From positions 61,146 through 125,145 of the forward strand of contig NZ_WNDO01000016.1 in the NCBI RefSeq assembly GCF_009912395.1: DNA of 64,000 nucleotides. Reading direction: 5' to 3'. The translations under genes and the position numbers were made by a program. Shown in pieces: positions 44,909-53,139 of this stretch. Every line of letters begins with the position of its first letter. Position 1 is the stretch's first letter. Source of the stretch: Luteibacter sp. GTDB lineage: Bacteria > Pseudomonadota > Gammaproteobacteria > Xanthomonadales > Rhodanobacteraceae. Below the pieces are notes generated by a model. The model searched no databases. It was not told the DNA's origin and was given only the letters and a program-made list of their open reading frames with translations.

Positions 44909-45079
44909 GGCGCTTCCTTGTCGGACGAGGTCGGGGCCGAAGCATAGCCGCAAAGACAGCCCATGGGCGGTGGCTGCGATTGGAACGGAATCCTGGACGA
45001 TCCATCCCGCGACGGCGGGCTGATCCGCCCGGGTACGGCGCCTAGACTCGATCCACCAGCCACTGACCAGGAACCACCC

Positions 45080-45853
45080 ATGGCGAAGCACTCCATCGAA
45101 GGCAAGGTCGTCCTCATCGCCGGCGGCGCCAAAAACCTCGGCGGCCTGATCGCCCGCGATCTCGCCGCCCACGGCGCCTCCGCCGTCGCGATCCACTACA
45201 ACAGCGCCTCGTCGAAGGCCGATGCCGATGCCACCGTGAAGGCCATCGAGGCGGCGGGCGCGAAGGCGGTCGCCTTCCAGGCCGACCTGACCGGCGCAGT
45301 GGCGATGGAGAAGCTGTTCGCCGATACGGTGGCTGCCGTGGGGCGCCCGGATATCGCGATCAACACCGTCGGCAAGGTGCTCAAGAAGCCGCTCGCCGAG
45401 ATCACGGAGGCCGAATACGACCAGATGAGCGCCGTGAACGCCAAGTCGGCGTTCTTCTTCCTCAAGGAAGCGGGCCGCCATGTGCGCGACGACGGCAAGA
45501 TCGTCACCCTGGTGACCTCGCTGCTGGGTGCCTTCACACCGTTCTATGCCGCGTATGCCGGCACGAAGGCGCCGGTGGAACACTTCACCCGCGCCGCCGC
45601 CAAGGAATACGGCGAGCGAGGCATCTCGGTCACCGCCGTGGGCCCTGGCCCCATGGACACGCCGTTCTTCTATCCGGCCGAGGGCACGGAGGCCGTGGCC
45701 TATCACAAGGGTGCCGCCGCGCTTTCGCCGTCCAGCAAGACCGGCCTCACCGACATCGAGGACGTCGTGCCGTTCATCCGCCACCTCGTGTCCGATGGCT
45801 GGTGGATCACCGGCCAGACCATCCTCATCAACGGTGGCTATACCACCAAGTAG
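45080..45853 (+). CDS. SDR-family oxidoreductase
   Basis: 257 residues with an AGGAA ribosome site. The cofactor motif is VLIAGGAKNLGGLIARDLAA. The catalytic Ser-Tyr-x3-Lys set is near SLLGAFTPFYAAYAGTKAP. The C-terminus WWITGQTILINGGY is that of classical short-chain dehydrogenases. It is probably an NAD(P)-dependent alcohol or ketone enzyme. The first of three same-strand genes (SDR, DUF924, LysR); spacing of 38 and 6 bases suggests one operon. Confidence 0.88.
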   Translation: MAKHSIEGKVVLIAGGAKNLGGLIARDLAAHGASAVAIHYNSASSKADADATVKAIEAAGAKAVAFQADLTGAVAMEKLFADTVAAVGRPDIAINTVGKVLKKPLAEITEAEYDQMSAVNAKSAFFFLKEAGRHVRDDGKIVTLVTSLLGAFTPFYAAYAGTKAPVEHFTRAAAKEYGERGISVTAVGPGPMDTPFFYPAEGTEAVAYHKGAAALSPSSKTGLTDIEDVVPFIRHLVSDGWWITGQTILINGGYTTK

Positions 45854-45891
45854 GCGGCATCATCCGGGCATCCCCCTTCCAAGGACGTCGC

Positions 45892-46464
45892 ATGGATACG
45901 CCCACGCCATTGCCTTCGCTCGCCGTGCCGGAAACGCCTGAACGCGTCCTGCGTTTCTGGCGCGATGCGGGATACTACTACTGGTTCGCGAAAGACGACA
46001 CCTTCGACCGGGTGTTCCGGGATCATTTCCTAGGCGCACACATGGCCGCCGGCCGTCGCGAACTCGATCACTGGATGGACAGCGCGGATGGTTGCCTGGC
46101 GCTGCTGATCCTGCTCGACCAGTTTCCACGCAACGCCTTCCACGGTTGCGCGCACATGTACGCCACCGACCCGCTCGCACGCTTCGTGGCACGGCACATG
46201 CTCGAACGCGGCTTCGACAAGGTTCACGACCACGACATGCGTTCGTTCTGCTACCTGCCGTTCGAACACGCGGAGGATATGGTCGATCAGGATCTCTCGG
46301 TGGCCCTGTTCAAGGCGCTGGGCGACCCCTTCTACCCCTACGCCCTCAAGCATCGGGACGTCATCGAACGCTTCGGGCGCTTTCCCCACCGCAACCAGGA
46401 ACTGGGGCGCATCACCACGCCGGCGGAACAGAAGTTCCTCGACGACGGCGGCTTCGCCGGCTGA
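45892..46464 (+). CDS. DUF924 family protein
   Basis: 190 residues with AAGGACG seven bases before the ATG. The DUF924 layout is clear: VLRFWRDAGYYYWFAKDDTFDRVFRDHF, LLILLDQFPRNAFHG (the family core), YLPFEHAEDMVDQDLSV, and HRDVIERFGRFPHRN. A TPR-like all-helical protein of unknown function, probably cytoplasmic. Between the SDR and LysR genes. Confidence 0.92.
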   Translation: MDTPTPLPSLAVPETPERVLRFWRDAGYYYWFAKDDTFDRVFRDHFLGAHMAAGRRELDHWMDSADGCLALLILLDQFPRNAFHGCAHMYATDPLARFVARHMLERGFDKVHDHDMRSFCYLPFEHAEDMVDQDLSVALFKALGDPFYPYALKHRDVIERFGRFPHRNQELGRITTPAEQKFLDDGGFAG

Positions 46465-46470
46465 CACGCC

Positions 46471-47370
46471 ATGGACAGTCTCGAGCGCTATCGCGTCTTC
46501 GTGCAGGTGGCCGAGATGGGCAGCTTCATCCAGGCCGCGCATGCGCTCGAACTGCCCCGTGCCTCCGTTTCCGCCGCCGTGCAGGCGCTCGAATCCGACC
46601 TGGGCACGCGCCTGCTCCATCGCACCACGCGACAGGTGAGGCTCACCGCCGAAGGCGCGCAACTGCTCGACCGCGTGCGGCCGCTGCTGGCGGAGGCCGA
46701 AGATGTGCGCCAGTTGTTCCAGCGTAGCGATCGCCAATTGAGCGGCAGGCTGCACGTGGACGTGCCGAGCCGAATCGCGAGGCGACTCATCGTCCCCGCC
46801 CTGCCCTCCCTGCGGCGGCGCTATCCCGGCATGAACCTGGTACTGGGCTCGACCGATCGCGCCATCGACCTCGTGCGCGAAGGCGTGGATTGCGTCGTCC
46901 GCGTGGGTCAGCCGGCGGACAGCCGCCTCGTCGCGCGTCCGCTTGGTCATGTCGCGCTGGTCAATTGCGCCAGCCCTGCCTACCTGCGCGAACACGGGAC
47001 GCCGACGACGCCCGCCGATCTCGCGCAGGGCCACCATGCGATCGGCTTCGCGGCCGAAGGCCACGAGCCCTCGTTCACCTGGCACGACGGCGAACACGAG
47101 CGAAACGCCACGCTCGGTGGATGGCTCGCGGTCAACAACGCGGAAACCTACATCGCCGCCTGCGTCGCCGGCCTGGGCCTGATCCAGATTCCACGTTTCG
47201 ACGTGCGCCACCTGCTCGAAGCCGGCACGCTCGTGGAGATCCTGCCCGCCTTCCTCGCGCCCCCCATGCCGGTGTCGATTCTCTATGCCCATCGGCGCCA
47301 GCGCTCGCGCCTGCTGGGTGCCTTCGTCGACTGGTTCGAGGCTCTGATGCAGCCTCATCTGGCTCCCTGA
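46471..47370 (+). CDS. LysR-family transcriptional regulator
   Basis: 299 residues with the standard winged helix (RYRVFVQVAEMGSFIQAAHALELPRASVSAAVQALESDLGTRLLHRTTRQVRLTAEG) and effector domain. It belongs to the CrgA/AaeR-like subgroup. It starts 6 bases after the DUF924 gene, which is unusual for a LysR regulator of a divergent target; it probably controls the SDR gene within its own transcript. The effector is unknown. Confidence 0.92.
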   Translation: MDSLERYRVFVQVAEMGSFIQAAHALELPRASVSAAVQALESDLGTRLLHRTTRQVRLTAEGAQLLDRVRPLLAEAEDVRQLFQRSDRQLSGRLHVDVPSRIARRLIVPALPSLRRRYPGMNLVLGSTDRAIDLVREGVDCVVRVGQPADSRLVARPLGHVALVNCASPAYLREHGTPTTPADLAQGHHAIGFAAEGHEPSFTWHDGEHERNATLGGWLAVNNAETYIAACVAGLGLIQIPRFDVRHLLEAGTLVEILPAFLAPPMPVSILYAHRRQRSRLLGAFVDWFEALMQPHLAP

Positions 47371-47462
47371 CGCGAGACCGTGCAAAGAACGCCGAAGACG
47401 CCGACAAGCACGGCACCCCCGTTCACGGCATGCTGGGCCATCCCTCCCAAGGAAGCCTCACG

Positions 47463-47798
47463 ATGAGCGATACCCTCACCTGGGCCGAGTTCGAGAAAGT
47501 GCAGATGGTCGCGGGTACGGTCGTGCGCGCCGAGGTCTTCGCCGAAGCCCGCAAGCCCGCCTACAAGATCTGGGTGGACTTTGGCCCCCATGGCGAACGC
47601 AAGACCAGCGCCCAGGTCACCGGCGTGTACCGACCGGAAGATCTCGTCGGCAAGCAGATCATCGGGGTGATCAATTTCCCCGAGAAGCAGATTGGCCCCC
47701 TCCTGTCGCAATTTCTCTTGACGGGCTTCCACACCGACGAGGGCGTGGTCATCGCGACCGTCGAGCGGCCGGTCGCCAATGGCACCCGGCTGGCCTGA
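47463..47798 (+). CDS. csaA: tRNA-binding domain protein, CsaA-like
   Basis: 111 residues, the usual CsaA size. The OB-type tRNA-binding domain is complete: FEKVQMVAGTVVRAEVFAEARKPAYKIWVDFG, KTSAQVTGVYRPEDLVGKQIIGVINFPEKQIGP, and the C-terminal GVVIATVERPVANGTRL. It may act as a chaperone or tRNA-related factor. The ATG at 47463 is the start; the frame open from 46890 is a shadow of the LysR gene. Confidence 0.9.
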   Translation: MSDTLTWAEFEKVQMVAGTVVRAEVFAEARKPAYKIWVDFGPHGERKTSAQVTGVYRPEDLVGKQIIGVINFPEKQIGPLLSQFLLTGFHTDEGVVIATVERPVANGTRLA

Positions 47799-47895
47799 GC
47801 CCCCTCATCCACGGCCACCCTTTCGGGAACGCCCGCTAAACCGCGCCGGGCATCCGGTCAACGGCTGCTCCTGCCCTCGCGTTCGCCCCCTCGTG

Positions 47896-47952
47896 ATCCC
47901 GCATGAACGGCATGCGGGATCGACCGGGTCGCCACCCCGACCCGGCTTCTTT
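47896..47952 (+). terminator. Two hairpins after csaA
   Basis: ATCCCGCATG (47896-47905) pairs exactly with CATGCGGGAT (47911-47920); CCGGGTCG (47924-47931) pairs with CGACCCGG (47938-47945), followed by CTTCTTTC. The second is the likely terminator of csaA. Confidence 0.7.
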
Positions 47953-47975
47953 CAACCACCCCGAGGGGAAACACC

Positions 47976-48323
47976 ATGAACGCGATGTCCCGTCTTGCCA
48001 CCCTGGGCCTGGCCCTCGGCCTTGCCCTGTCCGCCGGCGCCAGCGTGGCGCAGGACGCCACCCCTGTCCCTGGCCATCCCCGGGTCAATGAAGTGAACCA
48101 GCGGCTGGATAACCAGCAGAATCGCATCGCCAACGGCGAGGCCAATGGCACCATGAACGGCAAGCAGGCGGCCCGGGACGAAAAGCAGGACGCCAACATC
48201 GCCCAGCGCGAAAGCCGTGACGAGGCGAAGAACGGCGGTCACCTGACCAAGAAGGAAGACCATAACCTGAACAGGTCGCTCAACCACGACAGCAAGCGCA
48301 TCCATAACCAGAAGACGAAGTGA
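47976..48323 (+). CDS. Small secreted Asn/Gln/Lys-rich protein
   Basis: 115 residues with a signal peptide (LATLGLALGLALSAGASVAQ). The mature part has repeated helical units such as RVNEVNQRLDNQQNRIANGEANGTM, GKQAARDEKQDANIAQRE and LTKKEDHNLNRSLNHDSKRI. It is probably coiled, hydrophilic and periplasmic. Similar proteins are frequent in proteobacteria without an assigned function. It is convergent with the c-di-GMP gene; a hairpin at 48333 lies between. Confidence 0.78.
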   Translation: MNAMSRLATLGLALGLALSAGASVAQDATPVPGHPRVNEVNQRLDNQQNRIANGEANGTMNGKQAARDEKQDANIAQRESRDEAKNGGHLTKKEDHNLNRSLNHDSKRIHNQKTK

Positions 48324-48332
48324 TGCGAACCG

Positions 48333-48359
48333 CTGCCGTCGTCCTCAGGACGACGGCAG
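48333..48359. terminator. Long hairpin between convergent genes
   Basis: CTGCCGTCGTCC (48333-48344) pairs exactly with GGACGACGGCAG (48348-48359), 12 bp with a 3-base loop. It overlaps the last codons of the minus-strand gene; no T-run. Possible bidirectional block. Confidence 0.5.
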
Positions 48360-50441
48360 GAGGTCCGACACGCTTCGCGACAACTGGTCGGCCTGCACGG
48401 GACTACCCAACAGGTAGCCCTGCAAGGCATTGCAGCCCAACCGGGTAAGCAATTCCTGCTGTTCGGGCGTTTCGACGCCTTCGGCCACGATGTTCAGGCC
48501 GAGTGTCTTGCCCAGGGCGACGATGGCGGCGACGATCGCCTCGTCGTCGTTGCCCTGGGTCAGTTCGGTAACGAAGCCGCGATCGATCTTCAGTTCGTCG
48601 GCCGGCAACTGCTTCAGGTACAGCAGGCTCGAATAGCCCGTACCGAAGTCGTCGATGGAAATACCCACGCCCAGCTCCGCCACCTGGTTGAGGATCGCCA
48701 GGCTGGTCTCGGCATCGCGCATCGCGGTGGATTCCGTCACCTCCAGCACAAGGTGACGCCCTTCCAGGCCATGACGCTCCAACGCACCGCGCAACACCTC
48801 CACAAGCCCGCTATGCGTGAGCTGCATCGTGGAAAGGTTCACCGCCACCGTCCACTCGCCATGGCCCTCGTCGAGCCATGCGCGCATCTGTCGGCACGCT
48901 TCGTCGATTACCCAGTTGCCGATCGGCACGATGAGCCCCGTACGCTCGGCCACCGGCAGGAAGGTATCCGGCGGCACCAGGCCTTCGCCCGGCTTGCGCC
49001 AGCGCAGCAACGCCTCGACACCGATCATCGGTCCGTTTGGCGACACCATCTTCGGCTGGTAGTGCAGTACGAACTCCTCGCGATCCAGCGCGCGACGCAA
49101 ATCCTGTTGCAGCTTGAGCTGCTGGTGGACGTTCGCGTTCATCGCGCTCTCGAAGAAACAGTAGCCGTTACGGCCTTGCTCCTTCGCGTGATACATCGCC
49201 GCGTCGGCGTTGATCATCAGGTCGTGGTTGGTCAGCCCGTTTTCCGGGAACACCGCGATACCCACGCTGGCCGACACGTGCATGCTCGTGCCGTGGATGA
49301 CATAGGCCGCGCTGAGCGTATCCACCACGTCCTGCGCGCGCTCGGCCGCATCTTCCGGGCGCTCGACATCCAGCACCATCACGAACTCGTCGCCTCCCAG
49401 ACGGGCTACGGTGTCTTCGCCCCGCTTGGTGGCGAGCACGCGACGCGCGACCTCCTTCAGCAACAGGTCGCCCGCGTGATGACCGTAGACGTCGTTGATC
49501 GCCTTGAACCCGTCCAGGTCGAGAAACAACACCGCGAATGAACGCTTTTCGCGTGTCGCTTTGTGGATGGCCTGCTCCAGGCGATCGCCCAGCAGGACGC
49601 GGTTGGGCAACCGTGTGAGGTTGTCGTGCAACGCCAGCTCCATCAGCTCGCTCTGCGCACGATCCAGCGAATGGGCAAGCAGGCCTGCGCGGACATCCAG
49701 CATCGACACCACGAGCGCGATCGCGAACACGGCCAGGCTGATGACGATCACCACCAGCGCGAGCCACTTGGTGTCGATACCCGTGAACGCCGCACCGCAA
49801 TAGCTGCCCAGCGGAAAACGCGCCGCGGCCATGCCGGTGTAGTGCATGCCGACGATGGCGCACCCCATGACCAGCGATGCACCGAGCCGTGCGTACAACA
49901 CCTTGTCGCCATCGCCACGCAAGCGGAAAGCGATCCACAGCGCAGCGCCGGAGGCGAGCACGGCGATCACCACCGAAAGCGTGAACAAGCCAACGTCGTA
50001 GGTCACGCCAGGCATCATGCGCATCGCGGCCATGCCGGTGTAGTGCATCGCGGCGATGCCCGCGCCCATGAGCAACGCCCCGAGGCACAGGCGCAACCAT
50101 GGCAGGGTGCGCTGGCAGACCAGCCACAACGCAAAGGCCGACGAGACGATTGCGATCACCAGCGACCACAACGTGAGATCGAGGTCGTACCCCACCGCGA
50201 TCGGCAGGCTGAAAGCGAGCATGCCGATGAAGTGCATCGACCAGATGCCGAAGCCCATCGCGAACGAGCCGCCGACCAGCCATAGCACGGAGGTCGAACC
50301 CTGTGTGCTGGCGACGCGCCCGGCCATGTTGAGTGTGGTGTACGACGCCAGGATCGCCACGATCAGCGAAAAAGCGACCAGCACGAGACTGTAGGTCGCT
50401 GGAAGCGCCGGGAAAACCGGATCGAGGGACAGATATGACAT
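48345..50441 (-). CDS. MHYT-GGDEF-EAL c-di-GMP enzyme
   Basis: 698 residues from ATG 50441. The N-terminal MHYT sensor has seven helices with MHFIGM, MHYTGMAA and MHYTGMAA, whose His/Met are thought to bind a metal that senses O2, CO or NO. The GGDEF domain is intact (ARLGGDEFVMVL), as is the EAL domain (GVEALLRWRKPGEG, and DDFGTGYSSLLYLKQLP). It could both make and break c-di-GMP. Convergent with a small secreted-protein gene; no operon. Confidence 0.95.
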   Translation of the reverse strand: MSYLSLDPVFPALPATYSLVLVAFSLIVAILASYTTLNMAGRVASTQGSTSVLWLVGGSFAMGFGIWSMHFIGMLAFSLPIAVGYDLDLTLWSLVIAIVSSAFALWLVCQRTLPWLRLCLGALLMGAGIAAMHYTGMAAMRMMPGVTYDVGLFTLSVVIAVLASGAALWIAFRLRGDGDKVLYARLGASLVMGCAIVGMHYTGMAAARFPLGSYCGAAFTGIDTKWLALVVIVISLAVFAIALVVSMLDVRAGLLAHSLDRAQSELMELALHDNLTRLPNRVLLGDRLEQAIHKATREKRSFAVLFLDLDGFKAINDVYGHHAGDLLLKEVARRVLATKRGEDTVARLGGDEFVMVLDVERPEDAAERAQDVVDTLSAAYVIHGTSMHVSASVGIAVFPENGLTNHDLMINADAAMYHAKEQGRNGYCFFESAMNANVHQQLKLQQDLRRALDREEFVLHYQPKMVSPNGPMIGVEALLRWRKPGEGLVPPDTFLPVAERTGLIVPIGNWVIDEACRQMRAWLDEGHGEWTVAVNLSTMQLTHSGLVEVLRGALERHGLEGRHLVLEVTESTAMRDAETSLAILNQVAELGVGISIDDFGTGYSSLLYLKQLPADELKIDRGFVTELTQGNDDEAIVAAIVALGKTLGLNIVAEGVETPEQQELLTRLGCNALQGYLLGSPVQADQLSRSVSDLLPSS

Positions 50442-50684
50442 GTCGGGGTGCTGCCGGAGAGGGCCTGGCTCAGGCCGTAAGAAGGGGCATCGCAAACGTG
50501 CACATTATCGGCAAATATTGACTGATCTTGAATGCGTTGGAGACGTCGAAGCCCGTAAAACCAGGGCGTGGGACGAAATCGTCTCAACAGGCGTGACATT
50601 GGCATGCCCGGGGAAAACGGCGAAGATCCCAGGCGATGCGTCGCATTCGCGGCCTCCCCTTTCAATAACCAAGGAGAATCCTCC

Positions 50685-51275
50685 ATGCCACCGAAGATCC
50701 TCGCCTTCGCGGGAAGCTCCCGTCGCGAATCGCTCAACCGCAAGCTGCTTGCCGAGGCCGTGGAAGGTGCAGAGGCCGCTGGCGCTGAAGTCACCGTCGT
50801 TCGCCTGGCCGACCTCGACCTGCCCATTTACGACGGCGACCACGAGGAAGAGCACGGCTTCCCGGCTGGTGCCCTGGCGTTCAAGCAGCAGATCGCCACG
50901 CACGACGCCTTGCTGATCGCGTCCCCGGAGCACAACGGCGGCTACACCGCCCAGCTGAAGAATGCCCTCGACTGGGCCAGCCGCCCCACCGACACGGATC
51001 GCACGGGTCTTGGCGCCTTCAAGGGCAAGCTCGCCGCCGTCATTTCCGCCTCGCCTGGTTTGCTCGGCGGCCTCCGCTCGCAGACCGCCCTGCAGATCTC
51101 CCTGCATAAGATCGGCCTGACGGTGATCCCGGAGAACATCGCGCTCGGGTCGGCACACCAGGCGTTCGACGAGAACCACAAGATCAAGGACGAGCGCTCG
51201 CGGCGCTCGACGCATGCGGTGGGCGAGGCCTTGGCCAGGGCGACGCGGGCGCTGTTGGCGGGTAAGGAAGCCTGA
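50685..51275 (+). CDS. NADPH-dependent FMN reductase
   Basis: 196 residues with AGGAG eight bases before ATG 50685. The flavodoxin-like fold has the FMN phosphate loop FAGSSRRESLNRKLL and the later SPEHNGGYTAQLKNALDW, the family signature. It probably reduces FMN or quinones with NADPH in the cytoplasm. Monocistronic, followed by a REP-type pair. Confidence 0.92.
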   Translation: MPPKILAFAGSSRRESLNRKLLAEAVEGAEAAGAEVTVVRLADLDLPIYDGDHEEEHGFPAGALAFKQQIATHDALLIASPEHNGGYTAQLKNALDWASRPTDTDRTGLGAFKGKLAAVISASPGLLGGLRSQTALQISLHKIGLTVIPENIALGSAHQAFDENHKIKDERSRRSTHAVGEALARATRALLAGKEA

Positions 51276-51292
51276 CGGCGCCCTGCCACGCC

Positions 51293-51359
51293 ATCGCGCG
51301 CAAGCGCGCTCCTACAAACGCCGCAACCGCCGCACTGTAGGAGCGCGCTTGCGCGCGAT
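51293..51359. repeat. REP-type inverted pair (BIME-like)
   Basis: A 24-base unit at 51293-51316 (ATCGCGCGCAAGCGCGCTCC plus TACA) is the exact inverse of 51336-51359, separated by 19 bases. Each unit has its own hairpin (GCGCGC-AA-GCGCGC type). A near copy is at 37095-37118. Confidence 0.8.
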
Positions 51360-51382
51360 GCCCCCATGGAATCGCAGAACAC

Positions 51383-51405
51383 AAAAAAACCCGCTTGCGC
51401 GGGTT
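51383..51405 (-). terminator. Terminator of the downstream tRNA-Leu gene
   Basis: On the minus strand, AACCCGC pairs with GCGGGTT (51388-51394/51399-51405) and is followed by seven T (51383-51389). Confidence 0.85.
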
Positions 51406-51435
51406 CTTTGGCGATTCATTCCATCGAATCTGTAT

Positions 51436-51520
51436 TGGTGCCCAAGGGGGGACTCGAACCCCCACGACCGAAGCCGCTACCACCTCAAGGTAGTGCGTCT
51501 ACCAATTCCGCCACCTGGGC
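51436..51520 (-). tRNA. tRNA-Leu(GAG), copy 2
   Basis: 85 bases with encoded CCA. Acceptor GCCCAGG pairs with CCTTGGGC end, D-arm GGCGGAATTGGTAGACGC, anticodon stem CTACC/GGTAG with loop TTGAGGT giving anticodon GAG, an 11-base-class variable arm, and T-arm GGGGGTTCGAGTCCCCC. It is identical to the copy at 51641-51725 and terminated separately. Confidence 0.95.
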
Positions 51521-51581
51521 ATTGCTACTGCGTTTTACTGCTTTAAACGTTCGACCCACACCTTTCGGGGAGAGCCTAAAC

Positions 51582-51605
51582 AAAACGCCCCGCCTTGGCG
51601 GGGCG
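51582..51605 (-). terminator. Terminator between the two tRNA-Leu genes
   Basis: CGCCCCGCC (51586-51594) pairs with GGCGGGGCG (51597-51605); four T follow on the minus strand. It should end the transcript of the upstream tRNA copy. Confidence 0.8.
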
Positions 51606-51640
51606 CCGTGCCATCCGGTTGAGGTCGTCCGGATGTTTGT

Positions 51641-51725
51641 TGGTGCCCAAGGGGGGACTCGAACCCCCACGACCGAAGCCGCTACCACCTCAAGGTAGTG
51701 CGTCTACCAATTCCGCCACCTGGGC
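51641..51725 (-). tRNA. tRNA-Leu(GAG), copy 1
   Basis: Same 85-base sequence as 51436-51520, with anticodon GAG in the CTACC/GGTAG stem and encoded CCA. It begins 22 bases after the secG stop, so it may be processed from a tpiA-secG-tRNA transcript or have its own promoter. Confidence 0.95.
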
Positions 51726-51747
51726 ATAACTTTGAAACGTGTTGCTT

Positions 51748-52200
51748 TTACTTCTTGGCCGGTTCAGCAGGAGCCTTGGCGGCATCCTGCTTCGCAGCCG
51801 GAATCTCGTTGTTCGCCGCCGGGGCCGTAGCCGCCGGAACGTCACCGTTCGCGGCAGGCGCCTTGGGCACGTCAGTCGTCGGGGCGACCGGGGCGTTGTT
51901 GGCGGGAGCCGCCGGAGCGGTCGCGCCGGACATCACGCCAAGATCCGCAGCCGGCTGCTGGGGGTTACCCGAGTGGCTGAGGTAGATGCCCATGCCGAGG
52001 CTGAGCACGAAGAACAGGGCTGCGAGGATGGCCGTGGCGCGGGTCATGAAGCTCGAGGAGCCACGCGCACCAAAGACCGTGGCGGATGCACCGCCACCGA
52101 AGCCAGAACCTGCCTCCGCACCGGCGCCGCGCTGCATAAGAATCAGCACGATCATCGCCGCGGCGATCAGGATATAGAAAACACTGAAAAGAATGAACAT
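51748..52200 (-). CDS. secG: Preprotein translocase subunit SecG
   Basis: 150 residues. Two helices with the conserved loop: ILFSVFYILIAAAMIVLILMQRGAGAEAGSGFGGGASATVFGARGSSSFMTRATAILAALFFVLSL, the SecG pattern including FGARGSSSF. The tail (70-150) is an Ala/Pro-rich low-complexity extension, common in Xanthomonadales. It follows tpiA by 24 bases, the familiar tpiA-secG order, with tRNA-Leu downstream. Confidence 0.95.
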   Translation of the reverse strand: MFILFSVFYILIAAAMIVLILMQRGAGAEAGSGFGGGASATVFGARGSSSFMTRATAILAALFFVLSLGMGIYLSHSGNPQQPAADLGVMSGATAPAAPANNAPVAPTTDVPKAPAANGDVPAATAPAANNEIPAAKQDAAKAPAEPAKK

Positions 52201-52224
52201 GTCTTCTCGGTTTACCGTGTCGCG

Positions 52225-52977
52225 TTATGAACGCGCCGCGGCGCATATATCCAGGAAGTCGGAAGCCACCAGGGCGGCACCGCCGATCAATCCACCGTCG
52301 ATGTCCGGCTGGGCGAAAAGCTCGGCCGCATTGGCTGGCTTGACGCTACCACCGTAGAGCACCCGGGTGAGGAGCGAGATAGTAGCATCCTTCTTTGCCA
52401 ATTGGCTACGGATGAACGCGTGAATTTTCTGCGCCTTGTCCGGGGTGGCGGTGAGTCCCGTACCGATGGCCCAGACCGGCTCGTAGGCGACCACGGCGTC
52501 GCGGAAGGCCTCGATACCGTTGTGCTCCAGCACGGCGGCCAGCTGCCGTCCGATGACCTCTTCCGCCCGGCCGGCTTCGTGCTCTTCCTTGGTCTCGCCC
52601 ACGCAAAGGATCGGCGTCAGCCCCGCCTGGCGGGCCGCCTCGAACTTCTTCGCCAGCAGAGCGTCGGACTCGTGCTGGTACTGGCGACGCTCCGAGTGGC
52701 CGACCAGCACCCAGCGGGCACCCACGTCGTGCAGCATGCCGCCCGACACCTCGCCGGTGTAGGCGCCCTGCACATGATGCTCGGAGAGATCCTGCGCACC
52801 GAACCCCAGGCCCCGGTCGCCATAACGGGCGATCAGCCCGGCGAGGTAGACATCGGGCGGGAAGACCAGCACATCGGTGCCGTCGGGAAGGTTCTCGACG
52901 ATCTCGCGGACGAGCGCGTCGGCCATGGCATGCGAGCCATGCATCTTCCAGTTTCCGGCGACCAGCTTCTTGCGCAT
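52225..52977 (-). CDS. tpiA: Triosephosphate isomerase
   Basis: 250 residues of the usual TIM length. Catalytic Lys11 (AGNWKMHG), His in LVGHSERR and Glu in AYEPVWAIGTG are all present; the phosphate-gripper loop is RVLYGGSVKPANA and the end is GGLIGGAALVASDFLDI. It interconverts dihydroxyacetone phosphate and glyceraldehyde-3-phosphate. First gene of the tpiA-secG unit. The frame to 53442 is longer only by chance. Confidence 0.97.
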   Translation of the reverse strand: MRKKLVAGNWKMHGSHAMADALVREIVENLPDGTDVLVFPPDVYLAGLIARYGDRGLGFGAQDLSEHHVQGAYTGEVSGGMLHDVGARWVLVGHSERRQYQHESDALLAKKFEAARQAGLTPILCVGETKEEHEAGRAEEVIGRQLAAVLEHNGIEAFRDAVVAYEPVWAIGTGLTATPDKAQKIHAFIRSQLAKKDATISLLTRVLYGGSVKPANAAELFAQPDIDGGLIGGAALVASDFLDICAAARS

Positions 52978-53139
52978 GGTTTGGCTTCCAGGCGGTGACA
53001 AAGGGGCGGCAGGATAACGGCCACCCACGGCACGGCAAAGCTGCATTGCCGCAATAGGCGGGCCGCACACGGCGTTCACCGAGGGTAACGCATATATCAG
53101 GCATTTGACCTGCCCCGGTCTGGCTTCGATCATCCCGCC

